NCBI RefSeq assembly: GCF_000340435.2
Contig: NZ_CP011883.2
Location: 124,001 to 188,000, forward strand
Source of the DNA: Mycobacterium haemophilum DSM 44634
Lineage (GTDB): Bacteria > Actinomycetota > Actinomycetes > Mycobacteriales > Mycobacteriaceae
DNA: 64,000 nt
Direction of reading: 5' to 3'
Under the pieces are notes generated by a model, which was not told where the DNA came from, ran no database searches, and worked only from the letters and a program-made list of their open reading frames with translations. This document shows positions 32,858 to 42,063 of the stretch, piece after piece. The position numbers and the translations under genes were made by a program. Position 1 is the stretch's first letter. Each line of letters begins with the position of its first letter.

Positions 32858-33790
32858 GTGCTCTTCCGTCAACTGGAGTACTTCGTCGCGGTCGCCCAGG
32901 AGCGGCACTTCGCCAGAGCGGCCGAGAGGTGCTACGTTTCGCAACCCGCGCTATCATCCGCGATCGCCAAACTCGAACGTGAGTTGAACGTCACGCTGAT
33001 CAACCGGGGACACAGCTTTGAGGGCCTAACGCCCGAGGGGGAGCGCCTGGTCGTGTGGGCCAAGCGGATTCTCGCCGAGCACGATGCATTCAAGGCCGAG
33101 GTGGACGCGGTGCGGTCCGGGATCACTGGGACGCTTCGACTAGGCACGGTGCCCACCGCCTCGACGACGGCGTCCCTGGTGCTGTCGGCCTTTTGTTCGG
33201 AGCACCCATTGGTAAAAGTGCAGATCCGTTCCCGACTGCCTGTCACCGAGCTGCACCGACGGCTGGGCGACTTTGAGCTTGATGCCGTCATCGTGCACTC
33301 CGCGCCCGACGACACCCACGAGGTGGACCTGGTGCCGCTTTACCATGAGCACTACGTGTTGGTATCGCCGGCGGATATGTTGCCGCCTGGGGCGGCGACG
33401 TTGACGTGGCCGGATGCCTCGCAGCTGCCGCTGGCGTTACTCACACCCGACATGCGAGACCGCCAGCTGATTGATCGGGCCTTTGCGGGCCACGCCATCA
33501 CCGTCACCCCGCAAGTCGAGACCGACTCTGTCGCTTCGTTATTCGCCCAGGTGGCCACCGGCAACTGGGCGTGCATCGTTCCGCACACCTGGCTGTGGAC
33601 GACGCCGATGGGCGCAGAGATCCGCGCGGTCGAAATGGTCGACCCTGTCCTGAAAGCCGACGTCGCGCTCGCCACCAACTCCGCCGGGCCAGGTTCCCCG
33701 GTAGCCCGCGCGCTCGCCGCATCTGCGAAGCAGCTTGCGTTGAACGAGTTCTTTGAAGCTCAGTTAGCGGGAATCACGCGTCGGCGCTGA
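32858..33790 (+). CDS. oxyS: LysR-family regulator OxyS
   Basis: 310 residues. 'FRQLEYFVAVAQERHFARAA' and 'VSQPALSSAIAKLERELNVT' form the N-terminal winged helix, followed by a LysR substrate domain ('GTLRLGTVPTASTTASLVLS'). It corresponds to M. tuberculosis OxyS (Rv0117), reported to repress katG. GTG 32858 is chosen over GTG 32852 because the GGAGG ends 7 to 8 bases before it and it matches the family start. The 3' end overlaps the convergent oxcA stop by 17 bases, as in the syntenic pair Rv0117-Rv0118c. Confidence 0.9.
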   Translation: MLFRQLEYFVAVAQERHFARAAERCYVSQPALSSAIAKLERELNVTLINRGHSFEGLTPEGERLVVWAKRILAEHDAFKAEVDAVRSGITGTLRLGTVPTASTTASLVLSAFCSEHPLVKVQIRSRLPVTELHRRLGDFELDAVIVHSAPDDTHEVDLVPLYHEHYVLVSPADMLPPGAATLTWPDASQLPLALLTPDMRDRQLIDRAFAGHAITVTPQVETDSVASLFAQVATGNWACIVPHTWLWTTPMGAEIRAVEMVDPVLKADVALATNSAGPGSPVARALAASAKQLALNEFFEAQLAGITRRR

Positions 33791-35525
33791 CCGGTGTTGC
33801 GGCACTCGTGGGGTTGAGGCTTGCCAGGTGTCCGCTTTCCACCCCCGCGGCTGGGTCGAGCTCGCAGTCAATGATCGATGGCGCGTTCGATGCGATCGCT
33901 GCGGTGAGTGCCGACCGCAGCTCGGCGGGTGTTACGACGTGATATCCCTTGCCGCCAAAGGCTTCTGCGATTAATTCGTGCCGTGCGCGGGCGTTGAGCA
34001 CGGTGGGTGCGGGATCGGTACCACAGGCCGAGGAGACCTCGTCGCCGCGGTAGACGCCACCATTGTTGAGGATGACTACGGTGACCGGCAATCGGTAGCG
34101 GCAGATGGTCTCGATTTCCATGCCGGAAAAGCCAAATGCGCTGTCGCCTTCGATAGCGACAACCGGCTTGCCGGTCTCGACCGCGGCGGCGATGGCGTAG
34201 CCCATACCGATGCCCATCACGCCCCAGGTCCCTGTGTCGAGCCGGTGCCGGGGCGCATCCATCTCGATGACGTTGCGGGCCAGGTCGAGCGTATTGGCGC
34301 CCTCGTTGACCACATAGACATCCGGGTTATCCTGCAGCACAGAGCGAATGGCGCCGAGCGCGTTGTAGAAGCGCATTGGATGCGGATTGTCGGCCAGTCG
34401 CCGGCGCATCGCGGCGTCGTTGGTTGCTTTGCGATCGGCCAGCTCGTTGGTCCAGTCCGCGGGTGCGACGATCCGACGCGTGGCCGCACCGTTGAGTAGC
34501 GCCGACATCACCGAACCAACATCGCCGGCCAGCGGCGCCGCGATCGGCCGGTTGCTGTCGAACTCCGACGCCGCGATATCGACCTGAACAAATTTGGCAT
34601 CGGCTGACCATTGCGGCGACTCGCCATGGCCGAGAAGCCAGTTCAGCCGGGCGCCGACCAACAAGACCGTATCTGCGCGCGCGATGGCCAGCGAGCGCGC
34701 GGCGGCAGCGGACTGTGGGTGCGAGTCGGGCAGTAGTCCTTTGGCCATCGACATCGGTAGGAACGGAATTCTGGTGGTCTCGACAAAGTCCCGAATCACG
34801 TTGTCTGCCTGTGCGTATGCTGCGCCTTTGCCGAGCACGATCAGCGGCCGCTGCGCCTGCGCGAGTAGGTCCAGAGCGCGGTCGACTGCCTCCGGCGCCG
34901 GCAGCTGGCGGGGCGCGGGGTCGACGACCCGCCAAATTGTGTCGGCTGCGGCCGCGGCCTCCATGGCCTGGCCCAGCACATCACCGGGGATATCGAGGTA
35001 GACGCCGCCCGGACGGCCGGAGACTGCGGTGCGAATGGCGCGTGCCACGCCGCGTCCAATGTCCTGCACCCGGTTGATCCGGTACGCCGCCTTCGCGAAA
35101 GGCCTTGCAGCGTTGAGCTGGTCGAGCTCACCGTAGTCTCCTTGCTGCAGATCCACCAGCGTTCGATTGCTTGAACCCGAGATCTGGATCATCGGAAAGC
35201 AATTCGTCGTGGCGTTTGCCAGTGCGACTAGGCCGTTGAGGAAGCCGGGTGCCGACACCGTTAGACACACGCCGGGACGTCGGGTAAGGAATCCAGCGGC
35301 GGCAGCGGCGTTGCCGGCGGAGGTCTCCTGCCGGAAGCCGATGTAGCGGATTCCGGACGCTTGCGCGATGCGCGCGAGGTCGGTGATCGGGATACCGACC
35401 ACCCCGTAGATCGTCTCGATGTCATTGACCTTGAGCGCCTCCACAACGAGGTGGAAGCCGTCGGTCAACCGCGCGCTTTCTGATCTTGCCGCCGCTTCGC
35501 TGCCAGCTGCCGAAAGTGTGGTCAT
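33774..35525 (-). CDS. oxcA: Oxalyl-CoA decarboxylase
   Basis: 583 residues from ATG 35525, the family's length. The N-terminal thiamine-diphosphate Pyr domain has Glu in 'GFRQETSAGNAAAAAGFLTR'. The central domain has 'LGKGAAYAQADNVI', and the PP domain has the Mg/TPP motif 'VAIEGDSAFGFSGMEIETIC' ending in 'VILNNGG'. It converts oxalyl-CoA to formyl-CoA and CO2. The in-frame extension to 35624 is not conserved. It is divergent from fadD7, the ligase thought to supply oxalyl-CoA, with 286 bases between them. Confidence 0.95.
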   Translation of the reverse strand: MTTLSAAGSEAAARSESARLTDGFHLVVEALKVNDIETIYGVVGIPITDLARIAQASGIRYIGFRQETSAGNAAAAAGFLTRRPGVCLTVSAPGFLNGLVALANATTNCFPMIQISGSSNRTLVDLQQGDYGELDQLNAARPFAKAAYRINRVQDIGRGVARAIRTAVSGRPGGVYLDIPGDVLGQAMEAAAAADTIWRVVDPAPRQLPAPEAVDRALDLLAQAQRPLIVLGKGAAYAQADNVIRDFVETTRIPFLPMSMAKGLLPDSHPQSAAAARSLAIARADTVLLVGARLNWLLGHGESPQWSADAKFVQVDIAASEFDSNRPIAAPLAGDVGSVMSALLNGAATRRIVAPADWTNELADRKATNDAAMRRRLADNPHPMRFYNALGAIRSVLQDNPDVYVVNEGANTLDLARNVIEMDAPRHRLDTGTWGVMGIGMGYAIAAAVETGKPVVAIEGDSAFGFSGMEIETICRYRLPVTVVILNNGGVYRGDEVSSACGTDPAPTVLNARARHELIAEAFGGKGYHVVTPAELRSALTAAIASNAPSIIDCELDPAAGVESGHLASLNPTSAATPVSADA

Positions 35526-35811
35526 GTGCCGACTCCATCGTGTGCGTCTGGGCGGGCGGTAGGCGCTCCGCGGCGAACTCTTGTAATCACAATGATCCGA
35601 CGCCTCGCCGCTGTCCAAGACCAAGCCGCTATGCGGCGATTCATGCTGTCTATCGGCAGATCATCCTCCCTGGTCGTGGGCGTATTATGCCGCTTCAATA
35701 GGTGCTCATTATCAAGCGTTAGCGGATGGTTATTGGACGCGTGATGAGCCGCGCGGCATGGTTTGCAGAGGAGCGCTGTTCATATCGGGAGAAGGCGGAA
35801 GGAGCGCAGCG

Positions 35812-37458
35812 ATGAAATCAGAGTCGATTACCAGCAGCGGAGCTCCGGTTGAACAGATCGATGCGGGGCTGACTGGCCAATTCGCGAGCCCGCGCATCGC
35901 CGACTTGGTCCAGGCGGCGGCAATCCGGAATCCGGACGCGCCGGCGCTTGTCGTGACCGCCGATCGCATAGCGGTGAGCTATCGAGACTTGCTCGGACTG
36001 GTCGATGATTTGGCCGGTCAGCTGACGCAGGGTGGTCTGCTGCCTGGCGATCGGGTCGCGCTGCGCGCGGCTAGCAACACCGAATTCGTTGTCGGCCTAC
36101 TGGCGGCGTCGCGAGCCGGCTTGATCGTGGTGCCGTTAGATCCGTCTCTACCCATCCACGAGCAGTGCATCCGGAGCCAAGTAGCGGGCGTGCGAGTGGC
36201 ACTGGTGGACAGTCTTGACCCTGAGGGCGTTGGCGACCAACGAGAAGCGACGATGCGCTGCTGGCCGATCGCGGTTTCCGACGGCCGCGCCACAGGCGCT
36301 CCAGAAGGCAGCCTGTCGGTCCACTTGGACGCCGCTGTGACACCGAATCCGGTCACTTCGACGCCCGACGGACTCCGGCATGACGACGCCATGATCATGT
36401 TCACCGGCGGAACAACGGGTCTGCCGAAAATGGTCCCGTGGACCGACGGAAATATCGCCAGTTCAGTTCGTGCCATCATCGCCGCATACCAGCTCGGTCC
36501 GCAGGATGCGACCGTCGCGGTGATGCCGCTTTACCACGGTCACGGGCTAATTGCTGCCTTGCTGTCGACCCTGACATCTGGAGGTGCGGTGTTGCTGCCT
36601 GCTCGCGGGCGGTTCTCGGCGCACACATTCTGGGACGACATCGACGCCGTTGCGGCCACGTGGTACACGGCGGTGCCGACGATCCACCGGATCCTGTTGG
36701 AGCTCGCCGCTACTCAATCTTCCCGGAGCAAACGAGCCACACTCCGCTTTATTCGCAGTTGCAGCGCGCCCCTTACTGCGGAAACGGCGCAAGCACTGCG
36801 TGAAGAGTTCTCAGTGCCGGTGGTATGTGCTTTCGGCATGACCGAGGCCACCCACCAGGTGACCACTACGGGTATCGAGCTGCTCGGCCAAGGCGAAAAC
36901 TCTGCTGCAACAGACGGTCTCGTCGGTCAGTCGACTGGCGCCCAGATCCGCATCGTCGGGTCCGACGGCCAACCCCTCCCTCCAGATGCCGTCGGGGAGG
37001 TCTGGTTGCGTGGTCCTACCGTGGTGCGTGGGTATCTGGGTGACCCGGCGATAACCGCCGCGAACTTCACCCGCGGATGGCTGCGTACCGGTGATCTGGG
37101 GTCACTGTCGGCGACCGGTGACCTGAGGATCCGGGGCCGGATCAAGGAACTCATAAACCGCGGCGGCGAGAAGATCTCACCGGAGCGCGTCGAGGGAGTG
37201 TTGGCCAGTCATCCCAACGTTTTGGAGGTGGCGGTCTTTGGTGATCCGGACAAGATGTACGGGGAGACAGTGGCCGCAGTGATCGTTCCTCGTGAGTCCA
37301 TTGCGCCGACCCCGGCCGAGCTTGCGGTGTTCTGCCGTGATCGGTTGGCGGCCTTCGAAGTGCCCACCAGCTTTCAGGAGGCCAGTGCGCTGCCGCATAC
37401 GGCCAAAGGTTCGCTCGACCGCCGCGCTGTGGCCGAACAGTTCGCCCATCGGGGGTGA
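35812..37458 (+). CDS. fadD7: Acyl-CoA synthetase FadD7 (oxalyl-CoA synthetase-like)
   Basis: 548 residues from ATG 35812 after GGAAGGAG. Adenylation motifs are 'MFTGGTTGLPKMVPWTDG', 'VCAFGMTEATHQ', 'LRTGDLGSLSATGDLRIRGR' and the C-terminal Lys in 'ALPHTAKGSLDRR'. The sequence resembles plant and fungal oxalyl-CoA synthetases more than long-chain FadD enzymes, and it pairs with the divergent oxcA, so oxalate degradation via oxalyl-CoA is likely. It corresponds to M. tuberculosis Rv0119. The last 85 bases overlap the convergent DUF2231 gene. Confidence 0.92.
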   Translation: MKSESITSSGAPVEQIDAGLTGQFASPRIADLVQAAAIRNPDAPALVVTADRIAVSYRDLLGLVDDLAGQLTQGGLLPGDRVALRAASNTEFVVGLLAASRAGLIVVPLDPSLPIHEQCIRSQVAGVRVALVDSLDPEGVGDQREATMRCWPIAVSDGRATGAPEGSLSVHLDAAVTPNPVTSTPDGLRHDDAMIMFTGGTTGLPKMVPWTDGNIASSVRAIIAAYQLGPQDATVAVMPLYHGHGLIAALLSTLTSGGAVLLPARGRFSAHTFWDDIDAVAATWYTAVPTIHRILLELAATQSSRSKRATLRFIRSCSAPLTAETAQALREEFSVPVVCAFGMTEATHQVTTTGIELLGQGENSAATDGLVGQSTGAQIRIVGSDGQPLPPDAVGEVWLRGPTVVRGYLGDPAITAANFTRGWLRTGDLGSLSATGDLRIRGRIKELINRGGEKISPERVEGVLASHPNVLEVAVFGDPDKMYGETVAAVIVPRESIAPTPAELAVFCRDRLAAFEVPTSFQEASALPHTAKGSLDRRAVAEQFAHRG

Positions 37459-37940
37459 GATTGCGCGGACCCAGTCACGTTCGAAGCCACGTTTCCCCAT
37501 GCGGCCCGCGCACCCGAATCGCCGATGCGGTAGGTCTGGACCAGCGTGGCCACCGCGGCGGCGATCACCAGCACTCCGATCGCGCCGTGCAGGGCGAATT
37601 TCACTGTTCGTCCGCTCGTCTGGCGAATATGGACAGCGGCTAGCAAAGCGACGGCGGCCGCCAGCGCCGCGAGGACGTAGATCAAGGTTTCGCCGAGTTC
37701 TTTGTGTATCCGCAGCGTGACGGACGGCCCGACCCGGGGTTCTAACCACAGACCCGCGCCGGTGGTCAGCGGGGTCAAGATAAGGGTGCCCACGGCAAGT
37801 ACCAGAACCAGCCAGATCAGTCGCCGCCGCGCTGCGGGCCACAGCGCGCAGAGGATCGCCAAAATCGCTGTCAGCGGACCCAAGACGACGACGAAATGGT
37901 TGAGCAGTATGTGGGCGGGAAGTCCGTTAACCGTCGACAT
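37374..37940 (-). CDS. DUF2231 family membrane protein
   Basis: 188 residues from ATG 37940. 'NGLPAHILLNHFVVVLGPL' is the DUF2231 signature, with four membrane spans (residues ~12-35, 40-60, 85-103, 115-135). DUF2231 proteins are of unknown function, with a His-containing first helix suggestive of metal or haem contact. The final ~35 residues ('QSHPRWANCSATARR' onward) are not membrane-like and read antisense through the fadD7 3' end, so an older stop near 37465-37490 was probably lost. The gene is absent from the corresponding M. tuberculosis interval as I remember it. Confidence 0.8.
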   Translation of the reverse strand: MSTVNGLPAHILLNHFVVVLGPLTAILAILCALWPAARRRLIWLVLVLAVGTLILTPLTTGAGLWLEPRVGPSVTLRIHKELGETLIYVLAALAAAVALLAAVHIRQTSGRTVKFALHGAIGVLVIAAAVATLVQTYRIGDSGARAAWGNVASNVTGSAQSHPRWANCSATARRSSEPLAVCGSALAS

Positions 37941-37959
37941 AAGGCTTCTAAACTAGCGG

Positions 37960-40107
37960 CTACTCCGTGGTCTTCACCCGGGCTGCCGCGGATTCGGGCA
38001 TAGGTTCATAGCGGGCAAACGAGCGGGTGAATGACGCAGCGCCGTGCGCGAGTGAGCGTAAATCGATTGCGTACCGGGTCAGCTCGATCTGAGGGACCTC
38101 GGCTTTTACTACCGTGCGTTCCTGACCGGCGGTATCGGTGCCGAGCACCCGGCCGCGACGACTCGACAGGTCACCCATCACCGCGCCGACGAAATCATCG
38201 GGTACCAGCACCGAGATCTCGTCGATCGGTTCGAGCAAGGTCACCTTCGTCGCAGCTGCCGCCTCACGTAATGCCAACGCTCCCGCCATCTGGAACGCGA
38301 AGTCCGAAGAGTCGACGCTGTGGGCCTTGCCGTCGAGCAGAGTGACCCGGACATCGACCACCGGATAGCCGGCCTGCACTCCTTTTTCCATCTGAGCGCG
38401 GATACCCTTTTCCACGCTGGGGATGAATTGTCGTGGCACCGTCCCGCCTACCACTTTGTCGAGGAACTCAAACCCGGCGCCTTCCGGCAGCGGCTCTACT
38501 TCGATATCGCACACCCCGTACTGGCCGTGGCCGCCGGATTGCTTGATGTGGCGGCCATGGCCTTTCGCTTTGCCGCTGAAGGTTTCCCGCAGCGGCACCC
38601 GGAGTTCCACCGTGTCCACGGTGACGCCGTAGCGGTTGGCTAGCGCGTCGAGTACGACCCCGGCGTGTGCTTCGCCCATGCACCACAGCACGACCTGGTG
38701 CGTCTCCTGATTCTGTTCGATCCGCAGTGTCGGATCTTCGGCGGCCAACCGCCCCAGCCCGACCGACAGCTTGTCTTCGTCGGTCTTGGCGTGCGCGGCA
38801 ATGGCGACCGGCAGCAGTGGTTCAGGCATTGTCCAGGGTTTCAGCACCAAGGGCTCGGACTTGTCGGAGAGCGTGTCGCCGGTTTCGGCTCGGCTCAGTT
38901 TGCCGATCGCGCAGATGTCGCCCGCCACCACCGCGGATGCGGGGCGCTGCTGCTTGCCGAGTGGAAATGACAGGACCCCGACACGTTCATCCTCGTCATG
39001 GTCGGGGTGCGTGGTAGTCGCGCCGTTGGGTCCGGAGAAAAACGACGCAAAATGGCCCGACACATGAACCGTCGTGTCGGGCCTGATGGTCCCGGAGAAC
39101 ACCCGGACCAGGCTGACCCTGCCGACGTAGGGGTCTGACGTCGTCTTCACCACCTCTGCAAGCAACGGCGCATTAGCGTCACAGGCCAGCTCGGCGTGTG
39201 GAGCGCCCTGCGGCGTGAAGACTTCTGGTATCCGATGTTCCATCGGAGATGGGAATCCGCGGGTGGCGATTTCGAGCAATTCGCACGTGCCGACACCGGT
39301 GTTACTACACACCGGGATCACCGGGAAGAACGAACCTCGGGCAACGGCTCTTTCGAGGTCGTCGATGAGCACCGACTCGTCAATCGTCTCGCCGCCGAGA
39401 TAGCGTTCCATCAGCGACTCATCCTCGGATTCCTCGATGATTCCTTCAATCAAGGTGCCGCGCGCTTGCTCGATCCGATCGGCGTCCGACCGGTCGGGGA
39501 CGTGCGTTGTTCGGCTGCCGCCGGTGTACTGATAGCGGGTCTGTGACAACAATCCGATCAGGCCGTCCCCGGTCGGCAGGTAAAGCGGTAAAACCTTGTC
39601 GCCGAATGCGTTTTGTGCGGCGGACAGTGCCTCGGAGTAATTCGCCCGGGCGTGGTCGAGCTTGGTGATTGCCACGGCGCGGGGCATCCCGACCTGGCTG
39701 CATTCTGCCCAGAGCGACTTGGTCGGTTCGTCGACGCCCTCGTTTGCCGCGATGACGAACAGCGCGCAGTCCGCGGCTCGTAACCCGGCCCGCAGCTCGC
39801 CCACAAAATCGGCGTATCCGGGAGTGTCGACGAGGTTGACCTTGATGCCGTCGTATAGCAGAGAGGCCAGGGCAACGCCCACTGACCGTTGCTGCCGGAT
39901 CTCGGCTTCGTCGTAGTCGCAGACCGTGCTGCCGTCCACCACGGTGCCCGGTCTGGACAACACGCCGGCCGCGACCAGGAGGGCCTCGACCAGGGTGGTC
40001 TTACCTGCTCCGGACGGCCCGACCAGAACCACATTGCGAACGTTGCCGGGGCTGTCTGCGGTGGGAGCGGCTCCTACGCCCCGGGACGCATTCACTCTTT
40101 CCGCCAT
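37960..40107 (-). CDS. fusA2: Elongation factor G-like protein FusA2
   Basis: 715 residues, the length of M. tuberculosis Rv0120c. G-domain motifs: 'VGPSGAGKTTLVEALLVAAG' (P-loop), 'NLVDTPGYADFVGELRAGLR' (G3) and 'AITKLDHARANY' (G4, with Thr-Lys-Leu-Asp replacing Asn-Lys-x-Asp). EF-G domains II to V follow ('QSGGHGQYGVCDIEVEPLP', 'VLVPDDFVGAVMGDLSSRRG'). This EF-G-2-like group does not replace canonical EF-G; its role is undefined, possibly ribosome-associated under stress. The altered G4 motif is usual for the group. Confidence 0.95.
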   Translation of the reverse strand: MAERVNASRGVGAAPTADSPGNVRNVVLVGPSGAGKTTLVEALLVAAGVLSRPGTVVDGSTVCDYDEAEIRQQRSVGVALASLLYDGIKVNLVDTPGYADFVGELRAGLRAADCALFVIAANEGVDEPTKSLWAECSQVGMPRAVAITKLDHARANYSEALSAAQNAFGDKVLPLYLPTGDGLIGLLSQTRYQYTGGSRTTHVPDRSDADRIEQARGTLIEGIIEESEDESLMERYLGGETIDESVLIDDLERAVARGSFFPVIPVCSNTGVGTCELLEIATRGFPSPMEHRIPEVFTPQGAPHAELACDANAPLLAEVVKTTSDPYVGRVSLVRVFSGTIRPDTTVHVSGHFASFFSGPNGATTTHPDHDEDERVGVLSFPLGKQQRPASAVVAGDICAIGKLSRAETGDTLSDKSEPLVLKPWTMPEPLLPVAIAAHAKTDEDKLSVGLGRLAAEDPTLRIEQNQETHQVVLWCMGEAHAGVVLDALANRYGVTVDTVELRVPLRETFSGKAKGHGRHIKQSGGHGQYGVCDIEVEPLPEGAGFEFLDKVVGGTVPRQFIPSVEKGIRAQMEKGVQAGYPVVDVRVTLLDGKAHSVDSSDFAFQMAGALALREAAAATKVTLLEPIDEISVLVPDDFVGAVMGDLSSRRGRVLGTDTAGQERTVVKAEVPQIELTRYAIDLRSLAHGAASFTRSFARYEPMPESAAARVKTTE

Positions 40108-40277
40108 GATTTCCCTCCGGTTCTCCTGGGTCGCTAGCGCCCCACGAGCGGGGTGTGTCCCGGCTCACACGACGCAGTAAGCAACTTTTCCCCCAACGGC
40201 CGCGCAACACAAGGCCGACAGTCGGGTGCAAATGGGTTGGGTCATGACACCGGCCGCCCGTGTCGAATCGGGTCTGC

Positions 40278-40685
40278 TTAGGCGTGCCAGCTGGACCAGC
40301 GGCGCGCGACAACCGCAATTACCGGCCCGTTCAACGGAATCGATTGGTACTGAGCGTATTTGGCGCGAAGCAGCCGGTATGCGGTATGCATCACCGTGCC
40401 GTCTGGGTGGATCGTGGCGACACCGTCGACGCGGACCCACCACAACTGCGTCCAATCGTCGGTGTAGTGGTCGACGAGCAGGCTGACTTGTGGATTGTTC
40501 TCGATGTTGGTCAGGCGCCGCAGCCGCGGTGTTGTCTTCGGCTTCGCATCGACGGCGGTATATATGACGTCCTGGCTGACTGCGAAGACGACTGGCACCA
40601 GATGCGGCATGCCCTCGGGTGTGACGGTGGCCAGTCGTGCTACCGGGGACTGTGTGAGCCGGACCTTCGGGTCGAATTCCCGCAC
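40278..40685 (-). CDS. F420-dependent FDOR/PNPOx-like protein (Rv0121c-like)
   Basis: 135 residues forming one split beta-barrel: 'RLTQSPVARLATVTPEGMPH', 'VPVVFAVSQDVIYTAVDAKP', 'RRLTNIENNPQVSLLVDHYT' and 'WVRVDGVATI'. The Lys-containing 'DAKPKTTPRL' loop is typical of the deazaflavin F420-binding branch of the pyridoxamine-oxidase fold. It corresponds to M. tuberculosis Rv0121c, whose substrate is unknown. The gene follows fusA2 upstream on the minus strand with a 170-base gap that shows no other gene. Confidence 0.88.
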   Translation of the reverse strand: MREFDPKVRLTQSPVARLATVTPEGMPHLVPVVFAVSQDVIYTAVDAKPKTTPRLRRLTNIENNPQVSLLVDHYTDDWTQLWWVRVDGVATIHPDGTVMHTAYRLLRAKYAQYQSIPLNGPVIAVVARRWSSWHA

Positions 40686-40880
40686 CGTGTCAGCTTAGGG
40701 CCGCGCTAGTCGTCTGACAGCGACCTTGGCGGTCCGGAAGCGTCCCCTCGGCGGCCGGAGCAATATCCCAAATGTGTCGCTGATAGCAATCTGCATTAGC
40801 TTGATGTACACAAAGTCGTGCCGCCCAGACCCAAAGGCTGGGACAATTCTGGTTCTTAGCTGGATGCAGGAGGTTACGGG

Positions 40881-41954
40881 ATGAGCAAACGGTCCCACCG
40901 TTCACTCTGGTGGTCAAGGTTGGTCAGCGTGCTGGCCGCGCTGGCGCTGGGCCTGGGCCTGGCCGCGGCGCCGGCGTCCGCCACACCGTCGTCTGGGCCG
41001 TCCACTCTGGCGCTCGACCGGTTCAGCGACCGGCCACCCCTGCCGCTCGATCCCGGCGCGATGGTTGCGCCGCAGGTGGTCAACATCAGCACCAAATTCG
41101 GGTACAACAGCGCGGTGGGAGCCGGAACGGGAATCGTTATCGACCCCAACGGTGCCGTGCTGACCAATAATCACGTGATCGCGGGTGCTACCGATATCAA
41201 GGCGTTCGATGTCGGGAACGGCAAAACCTACGGCGTCAACGTGGTCGGCTACGACCGCACCGAGGACGTGGCGGTGCTGCAGCTTCGTGGCGCGAGCAAC
41301 CTGCCCACCGCCGTTATCGGTGGCGATGTGGTGATCGGCGAACCGATCGTGGCGCTGGGCAACACGGGTGGCCAGGGTGGAGCACCCAGCGTGCTGCCGG
41401 GTCGTGTCGTCGCACTTAACCAGACCGTCCAAGCGTCTGAGGCTCTGACCGGCGCCCAAGAGACGTTGTCCGGGCTGATCCAGGTCGACGCCCCGATCAA
41501 GCCCGGCGACTCGGGTGGGCCCGTCGTCAACAGTGGCGGTCAGGTGGTCGGCATGAACACTGCTGCTACCGACAACTACAAGATGTCGGGCGGGCAGGGC
41601 TTCGCCATTCCGATCGGTCGGGCGATGGCGGTCGTCGGCGCCATCCGGTCCGGGGCCGGGTCGAATACCGTGCACATCGGCCCGACGGCCTTCCTCGGCT
41701 TGGGCGTTGTCGACAACAACGGCGACGGGGCACGGGTTGCGCGTGTGGTCGAAACCGGTCCCGCCGGAGCGGCCGGGATCTCCGTGGGTGACGTCATCAC
41801 CTCGGTCGACGGCGTCCCCGTCAACGGGGCCACCGCGATGTCGGATGTCCTCGTGCCGCATCACCCCGGCGACACCGTCGCGGTGAACTATCGCGCTGCG
41901 GGAGGCGGTGACCGCACCGCGAATGTGACGTTGGCGGAAGGACCTCCAGCCTGA
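40881..41954 (+). CDS. pepA: Secreted serine protease PepA (Mtb32A-like)
   Basis: 357 residues. A Sec signal peptide ('VSVLAALALGLGLAAAP') ends near 'ASA' at residue 34. The trypsin-like domain has the triad His97 ('LTNNHVIAGA'), Asp127 ('DRTEDVAVLQLRG') and Ser ~210 ('IKPGDSGGPVVN'). A C-terminal PDZ domain (~265-350, 'FLGLGVVDNNGDGARVARVV') follows, as in HtrA-like proteins. M. tuberculosis PepA (Rv0125) is a secreted antigen. ATG 40881 follows GGAGG at 40869-40873. The treS gene begins 110 bases downstream on the same strand. Confidence 0.95.
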   Translation: MSKRSHRSLWWSRLVSVLAALALGLGLAAAPASATPSSGPSTLALDRFSDRPPLPLDPGAMVAPQVVNISTKFGYNSAVGAGTGIVIDPNGAVLTNNHVIAGATDIKAFDVGNGKTYGVNVVGYDRTEDVAVLQLRGASNLPTAVIGGDVVIGEPIVALGNTGGQGGAPSVLPGRVVALNQTVQASEALTGAQETLSGLIQVDAPIKPGDSGGPVVNSGGQVVGMNTAATDNYKMSGGQGFAIPIGRAMAVVGAIRSGAGSNTVHIGPTAFLGLGVVDNNGDGARVARVVETGPAGAAGISVGDVITSVDGVPVNGATAMSDVLVPHHPGDTVAVNYRAAGGGDRTANVTLAEGPPA

Positions 41955-42063
41955 TATCCGGTCGGATGTTGGCCGCCGGCCAGCCAATTCGTGTGGAGTG
42001 GTATCTGATCTCAGGCCTGATTCCCGGTGTACCGCCTCGGGTACCCGTGGCATCGTGGGTTTG

